A stretch of DNA of 21,152 bases, from assembly GCA_000969725.1 (NCBI GenBank), contig JXSR01S007796.1. One strand, 5' to 3'. The position numbers were made by a program, and so were the translations under genes. Each line of letters opens with the position of its first letter. The first letter of the stretch is position 1. Shown piece by piece: positions 1 through 9,200 of the stretch. Origin of the DNA: Ophiothrix spiculata. Taxonomy: Eukaryota; Echinodermata; Ophiuroidea; Amphilepidida; Ophiotrichidae. Under the pieces are notes generated by a model. That model had not been told where the DNA came from. It saw nothing but the letters and a program-made list of their open reading frames with translations, and searched no databases.

Positions 1-477
1 CATACTTTTTATCCATATATATTACCCAGAATTATAGTATTTACAAAGTTATGACACCAAAAGTTACCCCTACCCCTAAGTAAATGGACACCTGGAACTT
101 TTTCCAGTATGTTACATCACTGCATTTACTTAAGTAAAAACATGAAAAAATGGAAACCATATCTATGTTTGCATTTGAATCATGTTATATACTGATAAAA
201 ATAATTTAAAAATGCACCTAGTAAAGGTTGTTGATTTTATAAAAATTAAATACAGTAATTTGAAGACATTTTGTAAAATTTTCACAAGTAGCAATTGTGT
301 TACGGTGAAACTGTACGCACAAGAAAAGAGGTCCATCACAAAGAATTAATAAGAGAAAATCAGAAGTTTTTTGGTGTGAAGTATTGTCTAACAAAGCTTA
401 AACAAAAGTAAATCCTGTTTGAAAATCATAGCAACTGTAATATGGTTGCCATGGTTATCAGCTTTGTCAAATCCAAT

Positions 478-517
478 GCGGGCCTTTTTACCCCGAGGCC
501 GGGGTATAAAGGCCCGC
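478..517. repeat. GC-rich hairpin with a repeated arm
   Basis: Arms of 17 nt (478-494 and 501-517) pair with one mismatch around a 6-nt loop. The core CGGGCCTTTTTACCCC recurs in the same direction at 680-695, about 200 bp away. The GC-rich arms stand out from AT-rich surroundings. This looks like a fragment of an inverted-repeat element, but no target-site duplication is clear. Confidence 0.5.
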
Positions 518-1390
518 CAAACTAATCACCTTAAAGGTCACCTTATCAATAAAATATTAATAAAATATTCATCAAACTAAATTTGCATAAAAAAGAGGAG
601 ACATGTAGTGGATAAAACCACATAACTTTATCCAAGATTCTCCAAGCTGATCCGAGATATTTAGCAAAAACCTCAAAAACGGGCCTTTTTACCCCGGTTT
701 ACCCTACATCAATCCCTGGAATACAAGGAATTGGCATAGTGTAATCCCAGTTCAAAGGTGATGTCACCATAGCACAATGCTGCACTTTTCAATGCTGCCA
801 TTCCATACGTCATCATATCATGGCAGTGTCATTTTGGTTTGGAAAGCCACTGATATAGTCATCATGTAATCCAAAATGGGGTACAGAGGTTTTGAATGAC
901 GAAAGCTGACTTCTAAGATTTTGAAATTCAATACAATGAATTGTTGAAATATGTGTAGATTTATTATTAAAGAGTTCAATGATAATATTGATAACATTTC
1001 AACTACTGAAGAACTTTCAAATTAACTTCTGAGATCTGTTAGGCCTTTTCAAAATCAGTCAATATTGCGATAGGACAAGATACTAATAAATAATACCTAT
1101 AGATGTATTTTTAAGCAAGCAGATCAAGAAAGTAACGCAGCTTTCCGATTTTATTAATTACAGTCAGTGATTTTCAGATATATCGTAGTTAGTATTTGTT
1201 TTAGAACAAACAATTATCATTTATGATACTAAAACATTCATTCAGTTTGTTTTGGACAAATGTGCCCTTTCACTTTTAATTGCCTATGTGTACAGAATTG
1301 ACTGTTGAATATCCCGAGGGATGGGGTGTATGTGTGGACACGTAGAGAACAAAATCAAACTTTGACATTCATGCACCCCAATGTTTATAA

Positions 1391-1406
1391 GGGGGGGGGG
1401 GGGGGG
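1391..1406. repeat. Homopolymer run (G16)
   Basis: Sixteen consecutive G residues on the plus strand lie inside the TRIM9-like intron. The length may vary between individuals or be miscalled. Confidence 0.9.
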
Positions 1407-1490
1407 AGGAAAGCAATATTGATTATCAAGAGTAGGGCATTAGGGGCCAAATAAAGGTAGTGAAATTGCATTTCAGAATGTTTCGCTTAC

Positions 1491-2324
1491 CTTTTGTGAT
1501 TTTGCCATAGCTCCAAGTGCCTTGACCTCATGGTTCATATGTTTCCCTTCATTGAGGCACAGATAACATACTGGCAGCTTACACAGCAAGCAATACATGC
1601 TCAGACCTTCCTCACTATGATCCTCACAATTGGATGGCTTAGGATTTCCACGAGACATTGTTTTTATCTTCCCTCTGGCGGGTGCTATCAGATTATGCTT
1701 CGCCAAAGGTCCTCTCGAAGGGTGGCAACTTTCTCTGCAAGATGCGCAATAAAAGACGTCACACTGTTCACAATAAGATGTAGCTTCCGCAGCAGCACCT
1801 ACACAAAGTTGGCAATTAACAACTTCACTTTTAGCTTGTCCATACCTTGTGACAATTCCATCAACAACTTTATTACGAGGAAAACTAGTGATTCCTTTTT
1901 CATCCAGATAAATCGACCTGTGACATTGTGGACATGTGATCCGCAAAGAATCTACAGATGGAAAATGATGACCATTTCCACCACCACCTCCTCCACCAGT
2001 GCTGGATGTAGTAGAAGCACTGGAGCTTGAACTAGCCTGGCTTGCAGCATAACCAGCAAAGCTTACTCCACTATCAGTTTCACAAGCACTCAACCGATCC
2101 GATTCAGGGTAATCATATTCGGTTTGTACGTGGGTCTGGTCACAATAGCGTTGTCCTGAAGCTAGTCCAGATGCTTGCAGATTGTGCGCACAGTTAGCAC
2201 ATATACTGTGACTGCACGGGAGGATCACAGGACAATTGTAGAAGCTCCGACAAGCCGGACACCGAAGCTCTTCCTCCATCATTGTAATGAGATTTGGAGA
2301 TTGATGATTCACAGGAGACAACAT
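1491..2324 (-). CDS. TRIM9: TRIM9/TRIM67-class E3 ubiquitin ligase, first coding exon (RING, B-box 1, B-box 2)
   Basis: This exon gives 278 residues and ends in phase 0 at a GTAAGC donor; the remaining domains lie off the left edge. The C3HC4 RING has C22, C25, C37, H39, C42 and C45, then a long low-complexity loop (Ser-rich, Gly7 at 110-116) before C131 and C134. The long loop is typical of TRIM9/67. B-box 1 spans about C171-H210. B-box 2 spans C233-H265, with C233, H236, C245, C248, C253, C256, H262 and H265 all present. The final segment, HEVKALGAM, matches TRIM9. In known animals the protein is a neuronal E3 ligase acting on axon guidance and vesicle fusion. Two starts are possible: Met1 (2324) or Met16 (2279). 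Met16 begins the conserved MEEEL and has A at -3 and G at +4, so I prefer it. An in-frame stop lies upstream of Met1. One invertebrate gene is normally ancestral to vertebrate TRIM9 and TRIM67. Confidence 0.93.
2061..2075 (-). other. DSG motif in TRIM9 RING loop (altered degron-like site)
   Basis: These codons give D84-S85-G86-V87-S88, inside a stretch (ETDSG...FAGYAAS) that aligns with the TRIM9 loop containing DSGYGS in mammals. In mammals that DSGxxS motif binds beta-TrCP. Here the second serine is one residue closer to the first, so it is not the canonical spacing. Confidence 0.5.
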
Positions 2325-2770
2325 AAGAAAAGCGTCTGCTCTGTAGCAACAACTTCTATCATGTATTTTTAATGTTTACAGTTGGGTTGCCAGTTTGATT
2401 TTACCGGCGTTTTGACAGTTCACTTTCACTATGCCTCTCACTCGCCACACACAATTCCCTGGCTTCATTTTTCGCCGACATTCTGGATGTGATTTACATT
2501 TATTTTTGATTTTAATATCGTGTTTTTTCCTTTTCTTCGACAGGATAAACTTAATATGAGTTTTTGTCATTATAATTTAAAACAATTCAAGTGTGGAATG
2601 TACTCTGGTTTAAAAGCTCCATCTGATTTATCAATTGCATCAGTTGCTTTTTACTGCATATCAAAACCGCTGAAATGTAACCAATAAAATAATGACGAAG
2701 AGACTGTTACAGACACCGACGCGTCACCAAAATCTCTAATTGGCTCCTGGGAGGCACGATTTCCTCTGAA
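2325..2770 (-). promoter_or_regulatory. Putative TRIM9-like 5' UTR and promoter region
   Basis: The region lies directly upstream of the minus-strand TRIM9 exon and must hold its 5' UTR or an upstream intron. An in-frame stop precedes Met1, and a short out-of-frame upstream ATG lies near 2361. A CCAAT box on the minus strand (ATTGG at 2739-2743) and a nearby CRE-like GCGTCA are weak promoter hints. No TATA box or transcription start can be assigned. Confidence 0.3.
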
Positions 2771-4090
2771 AAAAGAGAGATAATAATAAGTTATATTTAA
2801 CAGCAGTTGCAACATTAAATCACGATTTAATTTTTACAAGGAAATCGTTGAATAAATTCTTTTTTCCCCCCACAAATATTTCAGTTTTGTAACATATATG
2901 TATTTAAAATTATTTTTCTGGTCCTGCAACTTCCAAATTGCAATGTAAAATTGACTATTCATCCTGACCAAGTTTAACAATATATCAGTGATTCATACCC
3001 GGATTCATACAATCAATCATGTACCAACTTCGGGCAGCAAAATTCGTTCAAATCCATTTTTTTAATTAGTATACATTATAACTTCAAACATATAACACAG
3101 CAAAAAGCATTTTAAGTTTTAGTGAAAGTAATCTATATATTTCTTGACAAAACTCAGTATTCAACTTGATGAAGTCTATGCCATGTTCAAAGGTTGGCAA
3201 AGCTGAATGGGTATAGTTGTACTGTAATAACTTGATTGAATTACCAAAACTTTTTGTGCAATGTCAGATCTTTTCCGTCTGCTAATTTTACTTACAAATC
3301 ATTGTTCTCACAAATCAATTATTTGTAAATAACACTGAAATCATTAATCTGTAAATGACATGTTGCAATTATTGAAGACTCTATGTGGCTCCAGAAATTA
3401 TATCAACTCGTGCACCTGGTCTAAAGATTTTACCTGAATTTTTTTAATTAAAATTAGTACGGTGAATTTGTACGCTGAATTTTTTTAACAATTTAGCACA
3501 CGAAGCAAGCTTAATAAAACCAATATCAAACAACTTCTTTATGGAAAATTAAAACAGTTCAGACTCAATAATTTATATGGTAATGCCCACTTCTTGAAGA
3601 TCAAAAAGACTCAGTAAATATGTTCATGGCTTGAAAGATGGGGGAAGGAGTGTGTAGAACTTAAACTTCCAAATTAAAAGGGAAAAAACCCGATTTAAAT
3701 AAAAAATAATCGGAAAATGTTACGTATCATTCTTTAACTCCAAGATGGTGGTCAGTATACTATAAAAACACAAATATTGTCAAGTATTGTTTAGTTCTAG
3801 TTCTGTTTTGTGTTCCAGTATTGTTGGTCGAAAATGCAGAGTGATACAAGTATTGTAAAATTTGTGTTCCAGTATTGTTGGTCGAAAATGCGAAGTTATA
3901 CAAGTATTGTAAAATTCATGACAATATTATATTTAAAAATATCAAAAAAGTTTACGTGAAACTTCCAGTAATGCAGTTACAGATTGACCCAGAATCAGTA
4001 CATATTTAAGGGGGTATAAAAACTTAAAAGAAATGGGGTTATTGTGAATTTCCATTTAGAAAGTGACATGTATGTGATAAATTTATAATC
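2771..4090. other. Intergenic AT-rich stretch
   Basis: No coding exon is recognisable on either strand. The only clear structure is a two-copy 54-bp tandem repeat near 3807-3914, listed separately. Confidence 0.5.
3807..3914. repeat. Two-copy tandem repeat, 54-bp unit
   Basis: The unit starting TTTGTGTTCCAGTATTG occurs at 3807 and again at 3861, with only a few differences. Both copies end in CAAGTATTGTAAAAT. It is a simple recent local duplication in intergenic DNA. Confidence 0.75.
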
Positions 4091-4091
4091 T

Positions 4092-4600
4092 CCCAGGGGG
4101 CACTTAAGTTTTAAAATGGTCAGTAAGTCCAACGCGGCGCTGGGCCATGATTTTTGAGGATCCAATGAACCTGAGATAAATCAGAATGAACTGAATACAT
4201 AAACTCGTCCCAAATAGGATTTTGACCTAAACATTTTCTGTAAAAAACAACAACACATTTATGTAGTTGGAGTTTTGCCTCAAAACGGGGTCTTAAGAGA
4301 TGAATTATGCTGAAAATTAGGGTCTAATGAGCATTCTTATGAGTCCTGAAAAAGGAGGTCTTGATCGTCGGATAAATAGGTCCCCTGCTTCGGTCTTTAA
4401 GGCCCATGCAGGGCCCGGGGCACTCACGTTTGAAAATGATAGGTATGTCCGAAGGATAGAGGTTTTGTGTAAAAATAGCCATTTGAAACCGATTTCAAAA
4501 GGATTTAGTAATAAAACTTTTGGCCGAAACAGCATCAGTTCAAAGCTGAAAATTTTCACTTTTTTGTGGCATAGGCCCTACCTCTCAATTATCAATCAAT
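4092..4600. repeat. Two related repeat ends in direct orientation
   Basis: The segment from 4092 (GGGGGCACTTAAGTTTTAAA) resembles that from about 4413 (GGGGCACTCACGTTTGAAAA), spaced roughly 323 bp in the same orientation, and similarity continues downstream as AAATGnTnnGTAnGTCC. The 91-codon open frame over 4327-4602 shows no protein family and is attributed to this repeat. It is probably a degenerate interspersed element of unknown class. Confidence 0.4.
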
Positions 4601-4648
4601 AATCAATCAATCAATTGATTGATCATACAATCAATCAATCAATCAATA
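4587..4648. repeat. (AATC)n microsatellite with an internal inversion
   Basis: CAAT/AATC tetranucleotides run through the interval and flip orientation near 4612-4622 (CAATCAATTGATTGAT), making a small palindrome. A shorter tract of the same repeat lies at 7464-7484. Confidence 0.85.
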
Positions 4649-4803
4649 TACACTGTACTTGCATGATTGGCTTCGTTTTTTTAACTAGTGTCTTTTTTCT
4701 TTGAGTTTGTAGTTGAAACTTTGTTTTACATTGTCATGTTTCCTATTGTTTTTAACCATAGACAGTAAAAATAAATTTGATATTATGATAAAGTGAATGA
4801 AAG

Positions 4804-4845
4804 CTGAGACAATTATACCTGATATATCAGGTATAATTGTCTCAG
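4804..4845. repeat. 42-bp perfect palindrome flanked by 7-bp direct repeats
   Basis: Two 21-nt arms, the left one starting CTGAGACAATTATACC, are exact reverse complements with no loop. The palindrome is flanked at once by ATGAAAG on both sides (4797-4803 and 4846-4852). Exact arms plus a direct duplication are what a tiny inverted-repeat insertion would leave, but no known family is recognised. Confidence 0.8.
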
Positions 4846-4966
4846 ATGAAAGAATGTTGTTTTTTCGGGAATGTCTTGTAAAAGCTGGGAAAGGTGCCTA
4901 AAAGCTGCAATCAGGGAAATCTCCACTTGCGAATAAACCAAGATATCATAATCAGAGCGTCAATTT

Positions 4967-5425
4967 GAATCCTAGACATTTCATACCCGTTCACTTTCAT
5001 CCCTTGGTCACTTCTACCCGTGCTTTTCATACCTTTTGGTGGTAAATTATGAATGTTGATTTAATTAAACTAAACTAACATTAGTTTTGACTAGAAAATA
5101 AAAAAATTAGTCAAAACCAAAGTATTATAAAGAATTATTTTAAACTTTTCACAGTTTATTTGAAATTTGAAGGAATTTTAAAAGCCAATTTCCGTATTTT
5201 ATTAAAACGTGTAAAGTTTTGGTAAAATCCGAAATTCTGTCATTTCTGATCATTCCTCAAAGATATTATTGAATTATATTCATTTTATGATTTTTTTATT
5301 CATTCAACCTAAAAATATTAACACGTTTATGTAAAATATTAGCTGACAAAACATGCAGAGTATGAATCTGGGTATGAATATTGAACGGGTATGAAGTGTC
5401 TCTCGGGTATGAAATGTCCAGCTTC
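4967..5425. mobile_element. Inverted-repeat MITE with 9-bp target-site duplication
   Basis: Ends are inverted: GACATTTCATACCCG near 4975-4989 pairs with CGGGTATGAAATGTC at 5404-5418, and the pairing extends imperfectly to both outer edges. The direct repeat CGTCAATTT flanks the element at 4958-4966 and 5426-5434. The 459-bp interior is AT-rich, holds an internal hairpin near 5083-5118 (TTTTGACTAG against TAGTCAAAA) and encodes nothing. A 9-bp duplication suits Mutator-like MITEs, though TIR sequence alone does not fix the superfamily. Confidence 0.7.
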
Positions 5426-5434
5426 CGTCAATTT

Positions 5435-6160
5435 AACGTTGTAGTATTATTTCAGTTTGGCAACACAACAATTACTCTTATTAATTGATTTGCGCAGGTG
5501 CATTCAAAACGACAACTTTGGTCTGGTCCATTTATATTACGATAAGTTCTCGTACGCTAAAAGGGAAGTTTAGAATTTAGAATGCAAATTCAAAACAATA
5601 AATGTAATTCTGTGACTTCAAAATACATTTAGAAATAAATGATTACAAACTGTAAATAATGCTTTCTGATATATAAAACTGATTCAAAATTAACTCGGTT
5701 AAAATGAAGATTAATACACCCAAAATGTATACTCTTTCACCCTATTCATTAATGAATTCGCCTTAGGTCAAAGGGCGTCAATCAGCTGAGACGTTGCGAT
5801 GGGTTGCAAAATTCGGCAGGTGTGATCGCAAGGTAGCTGATCGCATGTATGATAAACAATGTTTTTAGCAAAGAAAAGCTGCATGATCGTCCTATTTTAC
5901 AGTGTAGATCTTGTGCAGTTTTTCACAAGATAGTATAAAAATTGTGACAACTTATAATATCTGCTGGACAGACTGTATTATTGTATATTTTTGATTAAGC
6001 TTACATTTTCTCTTACAATATTATATTATATCATATGGATGATCTTCTTGACTTGTGTGTGCTATAACTGTAACATTGTCAGTTTATAAAACGTGCTCAC
6101 TTGTCAAATATATTCCTGTTAGTGTTACTGGGTGAAGTGTGAAGAAATTAGTACACAAAT
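5435..6160 (+). promoter_or_regulatory. L2HGDH upstream region with putative nuclear-receptor site
   Basis: This 0.7-kb stretch precedes the L2HGDH start and must contain its promoter and 5' UTR. The best candidate element is AGGTCAAAGGGCG at 5765-5777, a near DR1 site of the HNF4/RXR kind, followed by an E-box CAGCTG at 5783-5788. An in-frame stop TAG at 6149-6151 precedes the start codon. A transcription start cannot be placed. Confidence 0.3.
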
Positions 6161-6291
6161 ATGACAAGTTTAAGGCCTATTTGTAGACGCATAGCTGGTT
6201 TGAGCTTGAGGGATGTTCAGCAGTTCTCAAAATCAAAGTTCACAACTTTCAGTCAAGCGCGAGCTGCATCAACCATTTCAGCCAGTGCAAG
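6161..6291 (+). CDS. L2HGDH: L2HGDH exon 1 (start and mitochondrial presequence)
   Basis: The exon encodes residues 1-43 plus two bases of Ser44. The peptide is rich in Arg, Ser and Thr and has a single acidic residue (Asp18), as expected of a matrix-targeting presequence. It lacks conserved catalytic sequence, which begins in exon 2. The donor is AG|GTAAGT, a full consensus. An in-frame TAG at 6149-6151 rules out an upstream extension in this exon. Confidence 0.88.
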
Positions 6292-9200
6292 GTAAGTCAT
6301 CGAAACAATTATTCTTTAGGTCAATAATATATATGTTACAATAAAGCTCCGATTTATTGTCATTTGAAATGTTGAATGACTTAGAGCTATGCAATTTTTA
6401 CCAGACCGCCCCCCCCCCCAAAAAAAAAAGTATTTATTTTTCTGTCATTTTGATTATGGACTGATGAATGACTTCCAAATATGCATTGGTGACATTACGT
6501 ATAGCCTACATTGTAGATTGAAAAATATATGTTTTGTTGAGTGGGGCCTGGCTTTAAGTGGGCACTAATTAGTCAGGCTTTGAGTTTTGAGGCGCGCGAG
6601 TGCAAACGCGCACCTACGCGCGCCTTAAGTCACCTACCCGTGTGCGATTTATCGCGCACCTAAAACATGTTTGCCGTGTAAAGAATCAAATGCGCCAGGT
6701 TTATGCTAGTCCTGGCACCATGACTTGACTTAGTGGACACTTGGTCCTGAGTTACAATTATTGGAACTAGGTTTATGCCATATGATCCCAGGAGAAAATC
6801 TATGTATCTTATGAATCAATAATTTGTGAAGAAATTGTTTAGAAATATACTAAAAAAAAAAGATGCAAGAATATTTTTAGACTATCAAATTTACTTTTAT
6901 TTCAAAATAAAACGTTATTTTCGACATCATCTGGAACGTGAATTAATCCAAAAACATCGGCATATTTAGTTACCTGAATTAAGCTTATGACGTCATAGAT
7001 AGAGTGACTGGTTTGTTTACAATATTTATTGCGGGGGTCACCCCCCAAAAAATGGGTAAAATGCCAAAAATTATTAAATTACTATAATTGCAAAACGCTT
7101 TGTTGTGCACAAAATTGACCATTTTAGCCATACAATAAAACAGACAGAACACATTTTTAAGCGTAATTTCACATACTTTGATACAGTAAAGTATACATAA
7201 AATGGCCTTTTTTAGCTTTTCTAAAAGGATTTTGAAATTAATTGATAATAGGTGTTTTTCCCCTTCCACGAACATTACAATTTTTCAGAGCATTGTAAGC
7301 TACACTAGCTAGCATATACTGTACTCATAACCGTAGGCCCCTTGCAGGGGCTATATTTTGGCAGGGGCCAGGGTTACCCTTGCCTATTTTCACTGTACAC
7401 TTTTGCACTCAACATAACAACACTTTAACATTTTGACATATTGGTTGAAAATGTAACACTTTTCAATCAATCAATCAATCAATGATACAAGTACTTGCAT
7501 AACCAATGATAACATGCATACCCCATGAAGGAGTCTATTTGTACAGGGGACCCACGGCTTTACGTGACTGTCCAACCACGGAGCAAGTAGAGTAAAGTTT
7601 ATTGCCCAAGGAAACAATGAGACGAATAAAAATACTTAAAAGTATTTTGAAAAATAGCAGTAGTAACCGACTGGTCCAAAGGTTACATTCGAGAGGGGAG
7701 CGTGGCCGAGCGGTTAGAGCACAGGTCTCGTAATACAGAGGTTGCGGGTTCGAGCCCCGGGCCAGGCGGTTTACGTCTCCTTGTTTCCTTGGGCAAGAAA
7801 CTTTACTCTAATTGCTCCGTGGTTCGGATAGTCACGTTAAGCCGTTGGTCCCCTGTTCGAATGCTCCTTCTTCGGGCGCTGCATACAGTGTATACCTGGT
7901 GAGTCTATATTAGAACTTGACCATTTTTGTATCACCTTTCTTGGTCAGCACCCTCCCCCTTGGGGTAATAGCACACCTAAGCATTCACCCGAGTGCAATT
8001 TATAGCACACCCCACAGCACACCTAAACATTCACCCGAGTGTGTTTTTGAGCACACCTGCAATTTTCAAAACTCAAAGCCTGATTAGTGGGCACTGAGCA
8101 GATAGTATGTTTCATATTATATAGTGCTGTTATCGATTGTCAGAAGTATCGATTGTCGGAAGTATTGATTATATTAATCAACATATCGATACATAAAATG
8201 GTAATATCGATACTAAACGACATCGGACGTGCACTTTCAATGCATACAAAGCTTTCTCCACGACGATTGAGACACATTTTCAAAGCTCGATTTAATAATA
8301 ATATCACGACCGCATCATCGAAAGTACGTTTCAAATGATGTGACTCGATCGTTTCCCTATGTCTTCCAACAATAAAGATATGATCAAATTGCGATTTGTC
8401 GATGTTCATAACGTACGGTACCAATTTTTATTTTTGTACTATAAATGCATGATACATGTAGTTTTCCCTGTTAACCCTAACACTTTTAAGCACCTCTTCG
8501 TTTAAAAACTATCTCCTCGGAAATTTTAAGGTCAAAAATCACGGTTTCACCTGGATTCGAACCCGGGACCTCTCGCTTCCCAGTCCGATTATCACTATTC
8601 ACTATGTCAAGCCACTGAGCAGTCGCTCCCATGGCAGCGATTCCGTGATCATAGCTGACTCCGGTCTATCATCTATGATGTATTTTGACTTAGGTGATTT
8701 TTTTGATTTTGTGGAATGGGATTTTGTGAGGTTCGGTGGCGTTAGGGTTAGTTTAGGCACATATATAGGCTTTATTAACCCTAACACTTTTAAGCACCTC
8801 TTCGTTTAAAAACTATCTCCTCGGAAATTTTAAGGTCAAAAATCACAGGTTTTCACCTGGATTCGAACCCGGGACCTTTCGCTTCCCAGTCCGATTATCA
8901 CTATGTCAAGCCACTGAGCAGGCGCTGCCATGGCAGTGATTCCGTGATCATAGCTGACTCCGGTCTATGACGTATTTGGACTTAAGCGATTTTCTTAATT
9001 TTGTGGAATGGGATTTTGTGAGGTTCGGTGTTAGGGTTAGGCAGTGGTTACTGGTAACTCAAGCCAGTGGCAGTATGTCAAAATGTGTGATTATCGATAA
9101 TGTTGTCAACATGTTGGATGTTTGTCTCTCGACATATCGATAAGTACTCAAAAAGCATATAGATCAATAACAGCACTATTATTAATTAAAGAAAATATGA

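Larger units (their letters stand above)
1..1490 (-). other. TRIM9-like intron 1 (partial, runs off left edge)
   Basis: On the minus strand the exon ends at 1491 and a consensus donor GTAAGC follows at 1490-1485. No downstream TRIM exon (coiled coil, COS box, FN3, SPRY) is recognisable here, so the intron continues past base 1. The stretch is AT-rich and holds a hairpin at 478-517, a second copy of its arm near 680-696 and a G16 run at 1391-1406. I see no other gene in it. Confidence 0.7.
6574..8082. mobile_element. CAGG/CCTG-ended inverted-repeat element with 6-bp target duplication
   Basis: The left end CAGGCTTTGAGTTTTGA (6574-6590) is an exact inverse of 8066-8082, and ATTAGT flanks both sides (6568-6573 and 8083-8088). 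Joining the flanks would leave a plausible target in which GTGGGCACT occurs twice. Both ends carry related motifs (CACCCG/CTACCCG, GTGCRATTTAT, GCACACC). The left end includes a CpG-rich hairpin at 6591-6624. No transposase is present. A nested SINE pair occupies 7543-7857. CAG ends resemble hAT elements, but those usually give an 8-bp duplication. Confidence 0.6.
8121..9179. mobile_element. Inverted-repeat element with TATCGATA iterons
   Basis: TAGTGCTGTTATCGAT (8122-8137) and the inverse of 9163-9178 differ at one base; one more base pairs outside. Inside both ends lie TATCGAT(A) motifs: 8131, 8147, 8184 and 8205 on the left, 9092 and 9135 on the right. Such sub-terminal iterons often bind a transposase. 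The middle is filled by two tRNA-like units (8471-9039). No transposase gene is seen. The flanks do not show a convincing duplication longer than TA. Confidence 0.6.

Noticed and set aside
1530..2030. 166-codon open frame on the plus strand
   Set aside because: It is antisense to the TRIM9-like exon, shows no domain, and exists only because the exon is open on the other strand.
2376..2570. 64-codon minus-strand frame upstream of the TRIM exon
   Set aside because: Low-complexity Lys-rich peptide with no homology I recognise, in the expected 5' UTR/promoter area.
4317..4602. Overlapping 80- and 91-codon frames on both strands
   Set aside because: They fall in a repeat and neither resembles a protein family.
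2325..6160. Compact bidirectional promoter shared by both genes
   Set aside because: 3.8 kb separates the coding starts and contains several insertions; shared core-promoter control cannot be supported from sequence.
6985..7275. 96-codon minus-strand frame
   Set aside because: It lies inside the CAGG-ended element in AT-rich sequence; the peptide has no transposase or other motif.
7696..7770. tRNA gene
   Set aside because: A and B boxes are present, but the acceptor stem does not close and a SINE body follows.
8140..8424. 94-codon minus-strand frame as a transposase
   Set aside because: No DDE, BED or other transposase signature; it is too short and overlaps the iteron region.
8471..9039. 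CRISPR array or true telomere tract
   Set aside because: Repeats are ~270 bp with tRNA-like content in an animal intron, and the telomere-like motif appears only once per end, not as a tandem run.
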